Source: Candidatus Methanomethylophilaceae archaeon
GTDB lineage: Archaea; Thermoplasmatota; Thermoplasmata; Methanomassiliicoccales; Methanomethylophilaceae
Assembly: GCA_023230065.1 (NCBI GenBank)
Contig: JALNYB010000041.1
Span: forward strand, 1-10,709
DNA: 10,709 nucleotides
Direction of reading: 5' to 3'
The notes beneath the pieces are model-generated. The model ran no database searches. It was not told the DNA's origin and was given only the letters and a program-made list of their open reading frames with translations. The position numbers and the translations under genes were made by a program. This document shows, in pieces, positions 1-5,893 of this stretch. Within the stretch, counting starts at the first letter, position 1, and each line of letters opens with the position of its first letter.

Positions 1-1
1 C

Positions 2-403
2 TTCCCCGCAAAGTTCGATGATGTTCTGGGTTTCATAACATCAAGAGTATCGCCGGTTTTTGTCTGGTTGGCAGCAAAATTGATGCGCATGCCCCCCCAT
101 CCGGGTATAATCGAGGCGGCAAGAAGGGATCACGCCATGACGCCGAGCCCTAACAGCGGATGGCCGATGACAGCCGTCGCCGCCGCATTGGGCATATCTA
201 TGGAAAAGAAAGATGTCTACATCATGGGAGTTGGCAGTCCCATGCCGACCATAGATGACGTCACAAGATGTTATCATCTTGTTGAATTGACATCGATATT
301 ATTCATGATAATAGTCACAATACCATTATTCGTATTCATAGGGATACATGTTGAAATATTCGCCGAGGATCTGATTCGTGGTCTGTTTGGAGGATTAATA
401 TGA
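2..403 (+). CDS. cbiB: Adenosylcobinamide-phosphate synthase CbiB, 3' part only
   Basis: This is the C-terminal part, about 133 codons, of the integral membrane protein CbiB (CobD in the aerobic nomenclature). The family amidates adenosylcobyric acid with aminopropanol or its phosphate, making adenosylcobinamide (phosphate). The frame is open from base 2, so the start lies outside the window. The family signature RRDHAMTPSPNSGWP, followed by an Ala/Gly-rich stretch ending ALGI, is clear around bases 120-200. Near the end, TIDDVTRCYHL is followed by a hydrophobic membrane segment (SILFMIIVTIPLFVFIGI). The stop codon overlaps the cbiS start as ATGA, so the two genes are translationally coupled. 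A run of seven C at 92-98 does not disturb the frame. Assignment to the family is secure; only the missing N-terminal half is unknown. Confidence 0.93.
   Translation, partial: FPAKFDDVLGFITSRVSPVFVWLAAKLMRMPPHPGIIEAARRDHAMTPSPNSGWPMTAVAAALGISMEKKDVYIMGVGSPMPTIDDVTRCYHLVELTSILFMIIVTIPLFVFIGIHVEIFAEDLIRGLFGGLI
389..395 (+). promoter_or_regulatory. Shine-Dalgarno of cbiS
   Basis: GGAGGAT lies inside the end of cbiB, four bases before the ATG at 400. It supports this start and re-initiation after the overlapping cbiB stop. Confidence 0.7.
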
Positions 404-1551
404 AATATGTAAGAGACACCAAGATATTCGAGCATGGAGGATTGGCTACAGCTGTCATCTATCTTACAGAAAAGATGGAGGTTCTTAGCAGTGCGGTCCT
501 AAATGGAGGACACATAATAACAGATACGTTATTCATAACACAGGTTTCTCATGGTTACAGATCAGATGATCCATTAGGAGATATAGTCACAGTAAGGAAT
601 ATGCTGGAACTTCCGATGAATTCTGTGGGTTTCATGACTGCGGCTGAAGTGAAATATGTATTCACTGGAATCGAATCCGAACATGAAGGTTGCATCACAT
701 ATGCTGCAGTTACTGCAGGACTGAGTAATCAGGTCATTGCAGGGGAGCTCTTAGAACATTGGGAAGAACGTTTTAAGCTCTCGCAGGAAAGATATAGGAT
801 TCTTGTAGGTGGAACGATAAATATCATCGGTGTATCTCCTGTGCCTCTCACAGATGTTGCAAAAGTCAATATATTCATGCCTATGATAGAGGCAAAAACT
901 GCTGCTCTGGCTACTTTAGGATACAAGGAGACTGGAACAACTTCAGACGCGATCGCCATCGTTTCTCCGATCGGGGAGAACAGAGTGGAATACGCAGGGA
1001 CAGGAGTCCCGTTGGGGATCTCCATGGCAAGGTCTGTAAAAGCAGCCGTCATCTCCAATCTCGTGAAGCGCGGGGATCTTCCTGCAATGGGAACATTCGT
1101 TGACAGATTGGATGAGATTGGAATAACAAAGGATGAGATGTGGAACGCAGCGATGGAGATCTATCTTCCAAATCCGGCGTGGGATATCAAGGATATGCGT
1201 TCAAGATTCGATAGGAAATTGAGTGTCCTTTGTGAAGATATCAATATATCGTCATTGGTCCAGGGTGCTATCGCATTGGAGGATCTGGGTATCAAGGATT
1301 GTATATGTGCCATGCCAAGAGGCATGTTCTCTGAAGATCCCATACATCTGATAGCAGACGAGATAATCGGAATGCAGATCGCTCAATATATTTCAGGTAC
1401 AAGAGGGATCTTTGAGTTCCATCGTTTTGACAGACACAAGCCTGGCATCATCGGTAAGTTGGGACCATTCCTTGATGATATGGTATGCGGATTGGTTGGC
1501 GGGATAATGTCTGCAATATATACGGATTTGTTCGACAGCGAGATTCAGTAA
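400..1551 (+). CDS. cbiS: Bifunctional adenosylcobinamide amidohydrolase / alpha-ribazole-phosphate phosphatase CbiS (CbiZ-CobZ fusion)
   Basis: The 383-residue protein has two domains. Residues about 8-215 match CbiZ, which cleaves the aminopropanol arm from adenosylcobinamide to give adenosylcobyric acid for salvage: SSAVLNGG (30-37), MTAAEV (79-84), GTINI (138-142), TSDA (181-184). Residues about 230-380 match the PgpA-like CobZ phosphatase, which dephosphorylates alpha-ribazole phosphate: IADEIIGM (318-325), GTRGIFEFHRFDRHKPG (333-349) and the acidic pair in GPFLDD (355-360). The same fusion is known as CbiS in Methanopyrus kandleri, where both activities were shown. The start is the ATG at 400, preceded by a strong ribosome site GGAGGAT (389-395). 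It overlaps cbiB by 4 bp. The CobZ half would act on the product of cobT in this window. PgpA-like lipid phosphatase is the alternative for that half, but the fusion and context argue against it. Confidence 0.93.
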   Translation: MKYVRDTKIFEHGGLATAVIYLTEKMEVLSSAVLNGGHIITDTLFITQVSHGYRSDDPLGDIVTVRNMLELPMNSVGFMTAAEVKYVFTGIESEHEGCITYAAVTAGLSNQVIAGELLEHWEERFKLSQERYRILVGGTINIIGVSPVPLTDVAKVNIFMPMIEAKTAALATLGYKETGTTSDAIAIVSPIGENRVEYAGTGVPLGISMARSVKAAVISNLVKRGDLPAMGTFVDRLDEIGITKDEMWNAAMEIYLPNPAWDIKDMRSRFDRKLSVLCEDINISSLVQGAIALEDLGIKDCICAMPRGMFSEDPIHLIADEIIGMQIAQYISGTRGIFEFHRFDRHKPGIIGKLGPFLDDMVCGLVGGIMSAIYTDLFDSEIQ

Positions 1552-1587
1552 ATCACTGTGATGTTATGGGACTGGGTCTTACCTGAA

Positions 1588-1598
1588 TTTTTCTTTTT
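1588..1598 (+). terminator. Probable oligo-T termination signal after cbiS
   Basis: Two runs of five T separated by a C follow the cbiS stop by about 36 bases. Archaeal RNA polymerase can terminate on T-rich runs without a hairpin. A TATA-like box for cobS follows directly, so a transcript boundary here is plausible. A small perfect dyad (ATCAC-T-GTGAT, 1552-1562) sits upstream but has too short a loop to be a terminator stem. Confidence 0.4.
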
Positions 1599-1614
1599 GC
1601 ATGGTTGTAAGAGG

Positions 1615-1623
1615 TATTATATT
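1615..1623 (+). promoter_or_regulatory. TATA-like box of cobS
   Basis: TATTATATT is centred about 30 bp before the ATG at 1649. With archaeal TATA spacing of about 26 bp to the transcription start, the mRNA would begin a few bases before that ATG, making it nearly leaderless. This favours 1649 (or 1652) over the ATG at 1601, which has neither a ribosome site nor a TATA box at the right distance. Confidence 0.5.
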
Positions 1624-1648
1624 GTCTGTTTCCTTACCAGACTCGATA

Positions 1649-2680
1649 ATGATGTCTGACGATCATCAATCTGATTATTTCGGCGAAGACATACTGCCGT
1701 CTATACCTGAGGGTACACCTACTGTTGTGGCTTCCGGAAAACCTCTGAAAGATGAAATAGCTGAAGAGAAGAATACCGAGTCGGCGCAGGAATCTTACAG
1801 AGAGGAGCTTTCTGATGACAAGAAAGTACCAAAAAAGGAAAGGAAGACATCCAATCTTTCGTCTGGTAGTGTATCAGATGCAATAAAGGGAATGCTTTCG
1901 TTCTTCACGATATTCCGCTTGAATGTCGGAGAACGTGAAATCAAGACCATGGAGAAGAAGTTTTATCTTGTTCCTATTATAGGTTTCATTATCGGTTTCA
2001 TAGTTGCGATCTTTGCTTTGATACTGTTTGAATTGGGATGCACTTCTCTGTTAGGGGCGGCACTTGTTCTTGCAACAATATTCATTATTACCAAATTCCT
2101 TCATTTCGACGGTCTGACCGATTTCGGTGACGGAATGATCGCTACAGGCGACAGGGAAAAACATATTAGGGCCTTGAAAGACACCAATATAGGTGCTGGG
2201 GGATTTGGTGTTGCATTTATTGTTACACTTATCTCGTTCGCGGGACTAACAGAGATGGGTTGGATGCTCGTTGTTCTTATATGGCCTATAGAGGTCATTG
2301 TGAAAAATGCAATGGTATCCGCGGCATATTTCGGAGAACCCGGTAACGGTATGGCAGCAGATCAGGTCCGCAATACCACTTCTGATTCAATGGTGATGTC
2401 GGTCATATTCACTCTGATGCTAGCATTCATCGCACTATCTATAAGCAGTGGATTGGTCTATTTATTCGAAGATATCAATTATTTTACTTTACACGCAATG
2501 TCGATCATCAGTGTTGCAATATTAGTTGCGATTGCATTGTCACTGATAGTAGGTATGTTCATGGCAAGGACAGCCAATAAGACATTCGGATATGTTAATG
2601 GAGATATATTGGGGGCAACAAACGAGATCGCGCGTGCCGTGATCGTTGTGTTCTCACTCATAATTTGCGGAACGATATAA
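1649..2680 (+). CDS. cobS: Adenosylcobinamide-GDP ribazoletransferase (cobalamin synthase) CobS with N-terminal extension
   Basis: CobS is the membrane enzyme that joins adenosylcobinamide-GDP to alpha-ribazole (or its phosphate), completing the cobamide. From ATG 1649 the protein has 343 residues; the ATG at 1601 would add 16 unconserved residues. The conserved part begins near residue 76 (SDAIKGMLSFFTIFRLN). It carries the acidic motif FDGLTDFGDG (about 153-162), KDTNIGAGGFG (about 177-187) and a C-terminal NGDILGATNEI. Several hydrophobic spans are visible, beginning YLVPIIGFIIGFIVAIFALIL. The first 75 or so residues are a hydrophilic, Glu/Lys/Ser-rich segment that ordinary CobS proteins (about 250 residues) lack; it is probably cytosolic and disordered. 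The gene has its own TATA box and overlaps cobY at TAATG. The family is certain; the exact start is moderately supported. Confidence 0.92.
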   Translation: MMSDDHQSDYFGEDILPSIPEGTPTVVASGKPLKDEIAEEKNTESAQESYREELSDDKKVPKKERKTSNLSSGSVSDAIKGMLSFFTIFRLNVGEREIKTMEKKFYLVPIIGFIIGFIVAIFALILFELGCTSLLGAALVLATIFIITKFLHFDGLTDFGDGMIATGDREKHIRALKDTNIGAGGFGVAFIVTLISFAGLTEMGWMLVVLIWPIEVIVKNAMVSAAYFGEPGNGMAADQVRNTTSDSMVMSVIFTLMLAFIALSISSGLVYLFEDINYFTLHAMSIISVAILVAIALSLIVGMFMARTANKTFGYVNGDILGATNEIARAVIVVFSLIICGTI

Positions 2681-3282
2681 TGCAAGCACTTATCAATGCA
2701 GGAGGAAAAGGATCCCGTATGGGAGAATGCGGTATTGAGAAGCCCATGCAGATCATCGGCGGAAAGCCTGCGGTCGTGCGTGTGGTAGATGCACTCATGG
2801 CTTCCAAGTACATTGATAAGGTCCTAGTCTCCGTAAGCGATCATACCATCGAGACTGAAAGGTGTCTTATGGAGTACGGTGTCGAGACAATAAGGACATC
2901 AGGTGAGAGTTTCATGGATGACCTTCACGAATCATTCAAGAAAATGGAAGGGGAATATGTTCTCGTGTGCCCTTCTGATCTTCCTCTTATCTCTACGAAT
3001 GAGGTGAATATATTCATCGATTCTTTCGATCCTAATAACATGGAATCCCTCATTGCACTGGTAAAATGCAGTACAGTTAAAAGCTTGGGGATAACGCCTT
3101 CGTACACTGTTGATAGATACGGTCATCAATGGGTTGTTTCAGGAATATCCATAATGAGCAGGAACAGGACCTTGAATGGAGAATATCTTCAAGAATCATA
3201 CTATCATACGGAGTGTCCGGAATTCGCTGTAAATGTAAATACTCAAAAAGAGTTGAAACTCGCGAAGGACATGTTCATCTGA
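2680..3282 (+). CDS. cobY: GTP:adenosylcobinamide-phosphate guanylyltransferase CobY
   Basis: CobY is the archaeal replacement for the guanylyltransferase activity of bacterial CobU. It transfers GMP from GTP to adenosylcobinamide phosphate, giving the CobS substrate. The 200-residue protein starts MQALINAGGKGSRMG, the nucleotide-binding loop of the family, and continues IEKPMQIIGGKPAVVRVVDAL. A further acidic motif sits in LVCPSDLPLIS, typical of MobA/GlmU-like nucleotidyltransferase folds. Its length agrees with the roughly 200 residues of methanogen CobY. The ATG at 2680 shares its A with the TAA stop of cobS, so the genes are coupled. An in-frame TTG at 2665 is possible but would put five residues before the conserved start. 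MobA-like molybdenum cofactor enzymes are the alternative; the cobS coupling makes CobY much more likely. Confidence 0.92.
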   Translation: MQALINAGGKGSRMGECGIEKPMQIIGGKPAVVRVVDALMASKYIDKVLVSVSDHTIETERCLMEYGVETIRTSGESFMDDLHESFKKMEGEYVLVCPSDLPLISTNEVNIFIDSFDPNNMESLIALVKCSTVKSLGITPSYTVDRYGHQWVVSGISIMSRNRTLNGEYLQESYYHTECPEFAVNVNTQKELKLAKDMFI

Positions 3283-3286
3283 ATTG

Positions 3287-3295
3287 TTTTATAAT
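3287..3295 (+). promoter_or_regulatory. TATA box of the 106-residue ORF
   Basis: TTTTATAAT is centred 25 bp before the ATG at 3316, just after the cobY stop. No Shine-Dalgarno precedes that ATG, so a leaderless transcript is inferred. The box is one of the best TATA matches in the window. Confidence 0.55.
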
Positions 3296-3315
3296 CGTAT
3301 CGGCATCTATTCATA

Positions 3316-3636
3316 ATGATAGTAAATGCAGTTACAGAAGTCCTGTCTGAATTTGAGATATCAGTTATTGGTATAACAATATTCGACGGTGTTCCGGAAG
3401 GTATCATCTTCTATCGTGAAGGTAAATTGGTAGCTGCAGAATTATCCGATGAGACACGTTCTGGAGTTCCTGCGAAAAAGAGTAAAAATCCTGTAGGGTC
3501 GACCATAAATGCGCCTGAAGGAATGAAAGCAGTTGTTTCCGAGATAAAATTTACACGTAACAATGTCAAGGATTTTCAAGTGAGCCGTGACACCATAATT
3601 TATTACAAAGTGACTGAATTATCATATAGATACTAA
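3316..3636 (+). CDS. Small protein of unknown function
   Basis: I do not recognise this 106-residue protein with certainty. It is soluble in appearance, with no signal peptide or membrane segment and no cysteine. The N-terminal half alternates hydrophobic strands (ISVIGITIFDG, EGIIFYREGKLVAAEL), suggesting a small beta-rich domain. The C-terminal half (NPVGSTINAPEGMKAVVSEIKF then TIIYYKVTEL) has a faint likeness to short methanogen proteins of the DUF2098 kind, but this is a memory-based impression only. Evidence that it is a gene: a TATA box 25 bp upstream, no competing longer frame on either strand, and a position between cobY and a terminator dyad. It follows the cobamide genes but seems separately transcribed, so a cobamide role is only a possibility. 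Confidence 0.65.
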   Translation: MIVNAVTEVLSEFEISVIGITIFDGVPEGIIFYREGKLVAAELSDETRSGVPAKKSKNPVGSTINAPEGMKAVVSEIKFTRNNVKDFQVSRDTIIYYKVTELSYRY

Positions 3637-3726
3637 TAATGTAAATTATAAGGTATTTAGCTATAAATTGAGTAGGCTGTCTTTATATCGAAGAGTAGAC
3701 CAGATGCTATACAGCACTAATAAATT

Positions 3727-3747
3727 CTTTTTAAAGGATATAAAAAG
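3727..3747. terminator. Bidirectional terminator dyad between convergent genes
   Basis: CTTTTTA (3727-3733) and TAAAAAG (3741-3747) are perfect 7-base inverted arms around a 7-base loop. Each strand therefore reads a T5 run inside an AT-rich stem. The site lies between the end of the 106-codon ORF (stop 3636) and the end of cobT (stop 3767), which run towards each other. It is placed correctly to end both transcripts. The stem is weak, but archaeal termination relies mainly on the T-run. The preceding spacer, 3637-3726, is AT-rich and shows no gene. Confidence 0.5.
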
Positions 3748-3766
3748 GAATATTATGATGTTTTAC

Positions 3767-4882
3767 TCAATCGAAGTTCATTATATTTTTGTAGATCTTG
3801 TGAACTCTTTCGAGGAGGTCATCACATGTGATCTTTCCTTCACTTTCGATGATAGCTGCAACAGAAGCTCCTCCGCATCCCACTCCTTCTTTGATATATC
3901 CCCATTCATAGGCCTGAAGTCCTTCGTAAGGGCTTGAACTGTAATCCATGTTCACATTGATTATAGGTATATCAGGAGAAATTGAATCCATGATCTTTAT
4001 CATATTGGAATTTGGATCATTAAGTAGCCATCTGGTTGTTCCCTGGAAGATATTTCCGATAACGGAAGGATCCAATATAACAGCAGCCGCGATCACAGCC
4101 GCCATTTGAGTTCCTCCGCCTACGATAACCGGTATATGTTTTGCGGCTCCTATCAAGATACCTGCGTTCACGGGTATCATGGGGTCGCCGACACATTCTA
4201 TTGCTTTCAGAGGATCGTCTTTGAGATCTCCTATGTTTATACCTGCCGCTTTCAATCCTTCGAGGACAGTATTAGTTTTCAATTCCTTTGGATTGTTAGG
4301 TGAACTGCTGCTTACGAGATTTTCCTTAACAACGCCCATCGCCATAAGGACGGCAAGAGCGGTTGTTGTTCCGCCTGCACAACTTTCGCTGATGACGATA
4401 AAATCGTAACTTTTTGCAAGTAATTCTCCGAAGATCTTTCCTTTTTCGAAGACCTCTTTTACATGTTTCACGGCATGTCCGGTGGTGACCTTTTCTCCGT
4501 ATTCTCCGCCAACTTCTATACAGGGGATGTTCGGGATGACCTTGCATCCGCCGTTGACAATCAGATAAGGTATCTTAGATAGTTCAAGTGCCGCTTGCGT
4601 CAGTGTTGCAGGCGTAGGGATTCCTCCTGGATTTATAGGAATGCCCTTCATACAAACGGTCTTTCCCAAGACCAACAATTCTGCATCTGCTGCGGGAGTG
4701 AACATTGTAAGTTCAGGTGTATCACCAGCATCAGAAAGACCTGGGATAGTAGATGTGAGCGTGTTAGCGACAGTACAGGTGAACATGCCTTGTTTTCCCC
4801 AGATCCTGGATAAGATATCCTTTGCGATCTTTTCATTGCCGTTAATACTCAGTGATGGCGGTAATTCGAAGTTTTTTGACAT
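3767..4882 (-). CDS. cobT: Archaeal CobT, nicotinate-nucleotide:base phosphoribosyltransferase (UPF0284 family)
   Basis: The 371-residue protein belongs to the archaeal/cyanobacterial CobT class. It makes the alpha-ribotide of the lower-ligand base, the substrate for the CobZ half of CbiS. Visible conserved blocks are NTLTSTIPGLSDAG (40-53), FTPAADAE (61-68), GIPINPGGIPTPATLTQAAL (80-99), ISESCAGGTTTALAVL (164-179), the glycine loop VIVGGGTQMAAVIA (252-265) and KEGVGCGGASVAA (331-343). The last block carries a Glu in a position like the catalytic Glu of bacterial CobT. There is no signal or membrane segment. The ATG at 4882 has a ribosome site GGTGA (4887-4891), and the gene starts 9 bp after the apgM-like stop, so it is last in the hypF operon. 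It ends at the AT-rich dyad shared with the opposing ORF. The lower-ligand base used cannot be read from the sequence. Confidence 0.9.
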   Translation of the reverse strand: MSKNFELPPSLSINGNEKIAKDILSRIWGKQGMFTCTVANTLTSTIPGLSDAGDTPELTMFTPAADAELLVLGKTVCMKGIPINPGGIPTPATLTQAALELSKIPYLIVNGGCKVIPNIPCIEVGGEYGEKVTTGHAVKHVKEVFEKGKIFGELLAKSYDFIVISESCAGGTTTALAVLMAMGVVKENLVSSSSPNNPKELKTNTVLEGLKAAGINIGDLKDDPLKAIECVGDPMIPVNAGILIGAAKHIPVIVGGGTQMAAVIAAAVILDPSVIGNIFQGTTRWLLNDPNSNMIKIMDSISPDIPIINVNMDYSSSPYEGLQAYEWGYIKEGVGCGGASVAAIIESEGKITCDDLLERVHKIYKNIMNFD

Positions 4883-4886
4883 TTGT

Positions 4887-4891
4887 TCACC
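4887..4891 (-). promoter_or_regulatory. Shine-Dalgarno of cobT
   Basis: GGTGA on the minus strand, complementary to the archaeal 16S rRNA tail, lies four bases before the ATG at 4882 in the short gap after the apgM-like stop. It fixes the cobT start. Confidence 0.6.
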
Positions 4892-5893
4892 TTAGTTTTG
4901 TTTTAGAATCCTTTTTACTATCTGATCGAGCGGGATCATATCCCCATCTTTCATATCAGTCTCTATACTGGTCCAGAAGGGGACTGTCATTAATATGTGT
5001 TCTCCGGTGACACAGGATGTTCCGTGGTCAACGAAGTAAACTATGTTATCTTCATCTGAGAAATATTCCGACATCAATTCATCGGTGTGTTCAAGGATCT
5101 TTATTTTCTTGTTGTGATCCTTCTCATGACTGTATTCGTCAACTTCATCGATATGAAGGAATACATGGCCGTGTTTCAATGCTTCTTTGGCGACAGGGAA
5201 TCTTTCATCAACGTTATTGATAAGATATGTTTTGTGACCTAACGCCGCTGCAACACCTAGTGCTGTAGGGCTATCGGATACGGCGGTCATGTTCTCTATG
5301 CAGGGAAAAGGAGGATATTGTTTTCCTAATTTTCCGACACCCCATGGATTGTAGGTAAGTCCGTTCATGTCTTTTGCGATATTATCGAAAACGGTCTTGA
5401 GTTCTCCTGGAACCTCTTTGTAAGGGGCATCTACAGGAGGGGCGGGATAATCTACAGAATTATCACACTGTATAGTGAGTACGGCTCTGCCGCTTGTGAA
5501 GAATCTGATATCGGGATCGTATTTATCCAGAAGATGAAGATGTTTCTTCATGCTGATAACGATGTTCTCTACATCTGCATCATTCATGCCGTACGCCCAA
5601 TGGATCATTCCATTGTTGATATAAGCGGGACTAAGACGGTAAGCGGTACGGCCATTCTTCATGTCAAGGCCGAAACCCTGTGCCTCTAATGCCGCTCTTG
5701 AAGTGTCGGGAGGATATCCGGTGAAGAATTCGTTAAGGTAAAGTTGGGTGTATCCACGTCCTGTTGTGTACATCTTATGTTTTGCTTTCGAGTATAGGAA
5801 TGGCATTTTTGCCACTTCGTATGGTTTTTTACCGTTCAAATGAGGATTGGGGTCATCTTCCATCCCATCTAAAAGTACGAAAAGCGTATTCAT
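4892..5893 (-). CDS. ApgM-like alkaline-phosphatase-superfamily enzyme (cofactor-independent phosphoglycerate mutase homologue)
   Basis: This 333-residue protein is related to archaeal cofactor-independent phosphoglycerate mutase (ApgM) and the putative homoserine-kinase branch of that family. The superfamily metal ligands appear intact: D9 in FVLLDGMEDDP, D252 and H256 in HIDEVDEYSH, D289-H290 in YFVDHGTSC and H299. The nucleophile position falls at T64 or S65 in GYPPDTSRAALEAQGFG, where ApgM has Ser. It is shorter than ApgM (roughly 400 residues or more), so the substrate-lid domain is reduced. It starts at ATG 5893 with a good ribosome site and overlaps hypF by 4 bp. Placement before cobT suggests a cobamide job, such as making threonine phosphate for the aminopropanol arm or acting as a phosphatase. 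Both are inference; ordinary glycolytic mutase remains possible. Confidence 0.82.
   Translation of the reverse strand: MNTLFVLLDGMEDDPNPHLNGKKPYEVAKMPFLYSKAKHKMYTTGRGYTQLYLNEFFTGYPPDTSRAALEAQGFGLDMKNGRTAYRLSPAYINNGMIHWAYGMNDADVENIVISMKKHLHLLDKYDPDIRFFTSGRAVLTIQCDNSVDYPAPPVDAPYKEVPGELKTVFDNIAKDMNGLTYNPWGVGKLGKQYPPFPCIENMTAVSDSPTALGVAAALGHKTYLINNVDERFPVAKEALKHGHVFLHIDEVDEYSHEKDHNKKIKILEHTDELMSEYFSDEDNIVYFVDHGTSCVTGEHILMTVPFWTSIETDMKDGDMIPLDQIVKRILKQN

Noticed and set aside
92..98. Run of seven C in cbiB as a possible frameshift
   Set aside because: The reading frame before and after the run both match CbiB, so the gene is intact there.
729..1343. Antisense frames within cbiS, and similar antisense frames in hypF, cobT and the amidase gene
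   Set aside because: Their translations have no family features, and each lies opposite a strongly recognised gene.
1552..1562. Perfect 11-bp dyad ATCAC-T-GTGAT after cbiS as an operator or terminator
   Set aside because: It is too short with a one-base centre, and a chance occurrence is likely; termination is better explained by the T-runs at 1588-1598.
1601..1648. Upstream ATG of cobS at 1601
   Set aside because: It has no ribosome site and no TATA box at the right distance; the 16 added residues resemble nothing in the family and cover the TATA-like box.
3129..3350. Plus-strand frame overlapping the end of cobY
   Set aside because: It is a shadow of the cobY coding frame and continues across the TATA box of the next ORF.
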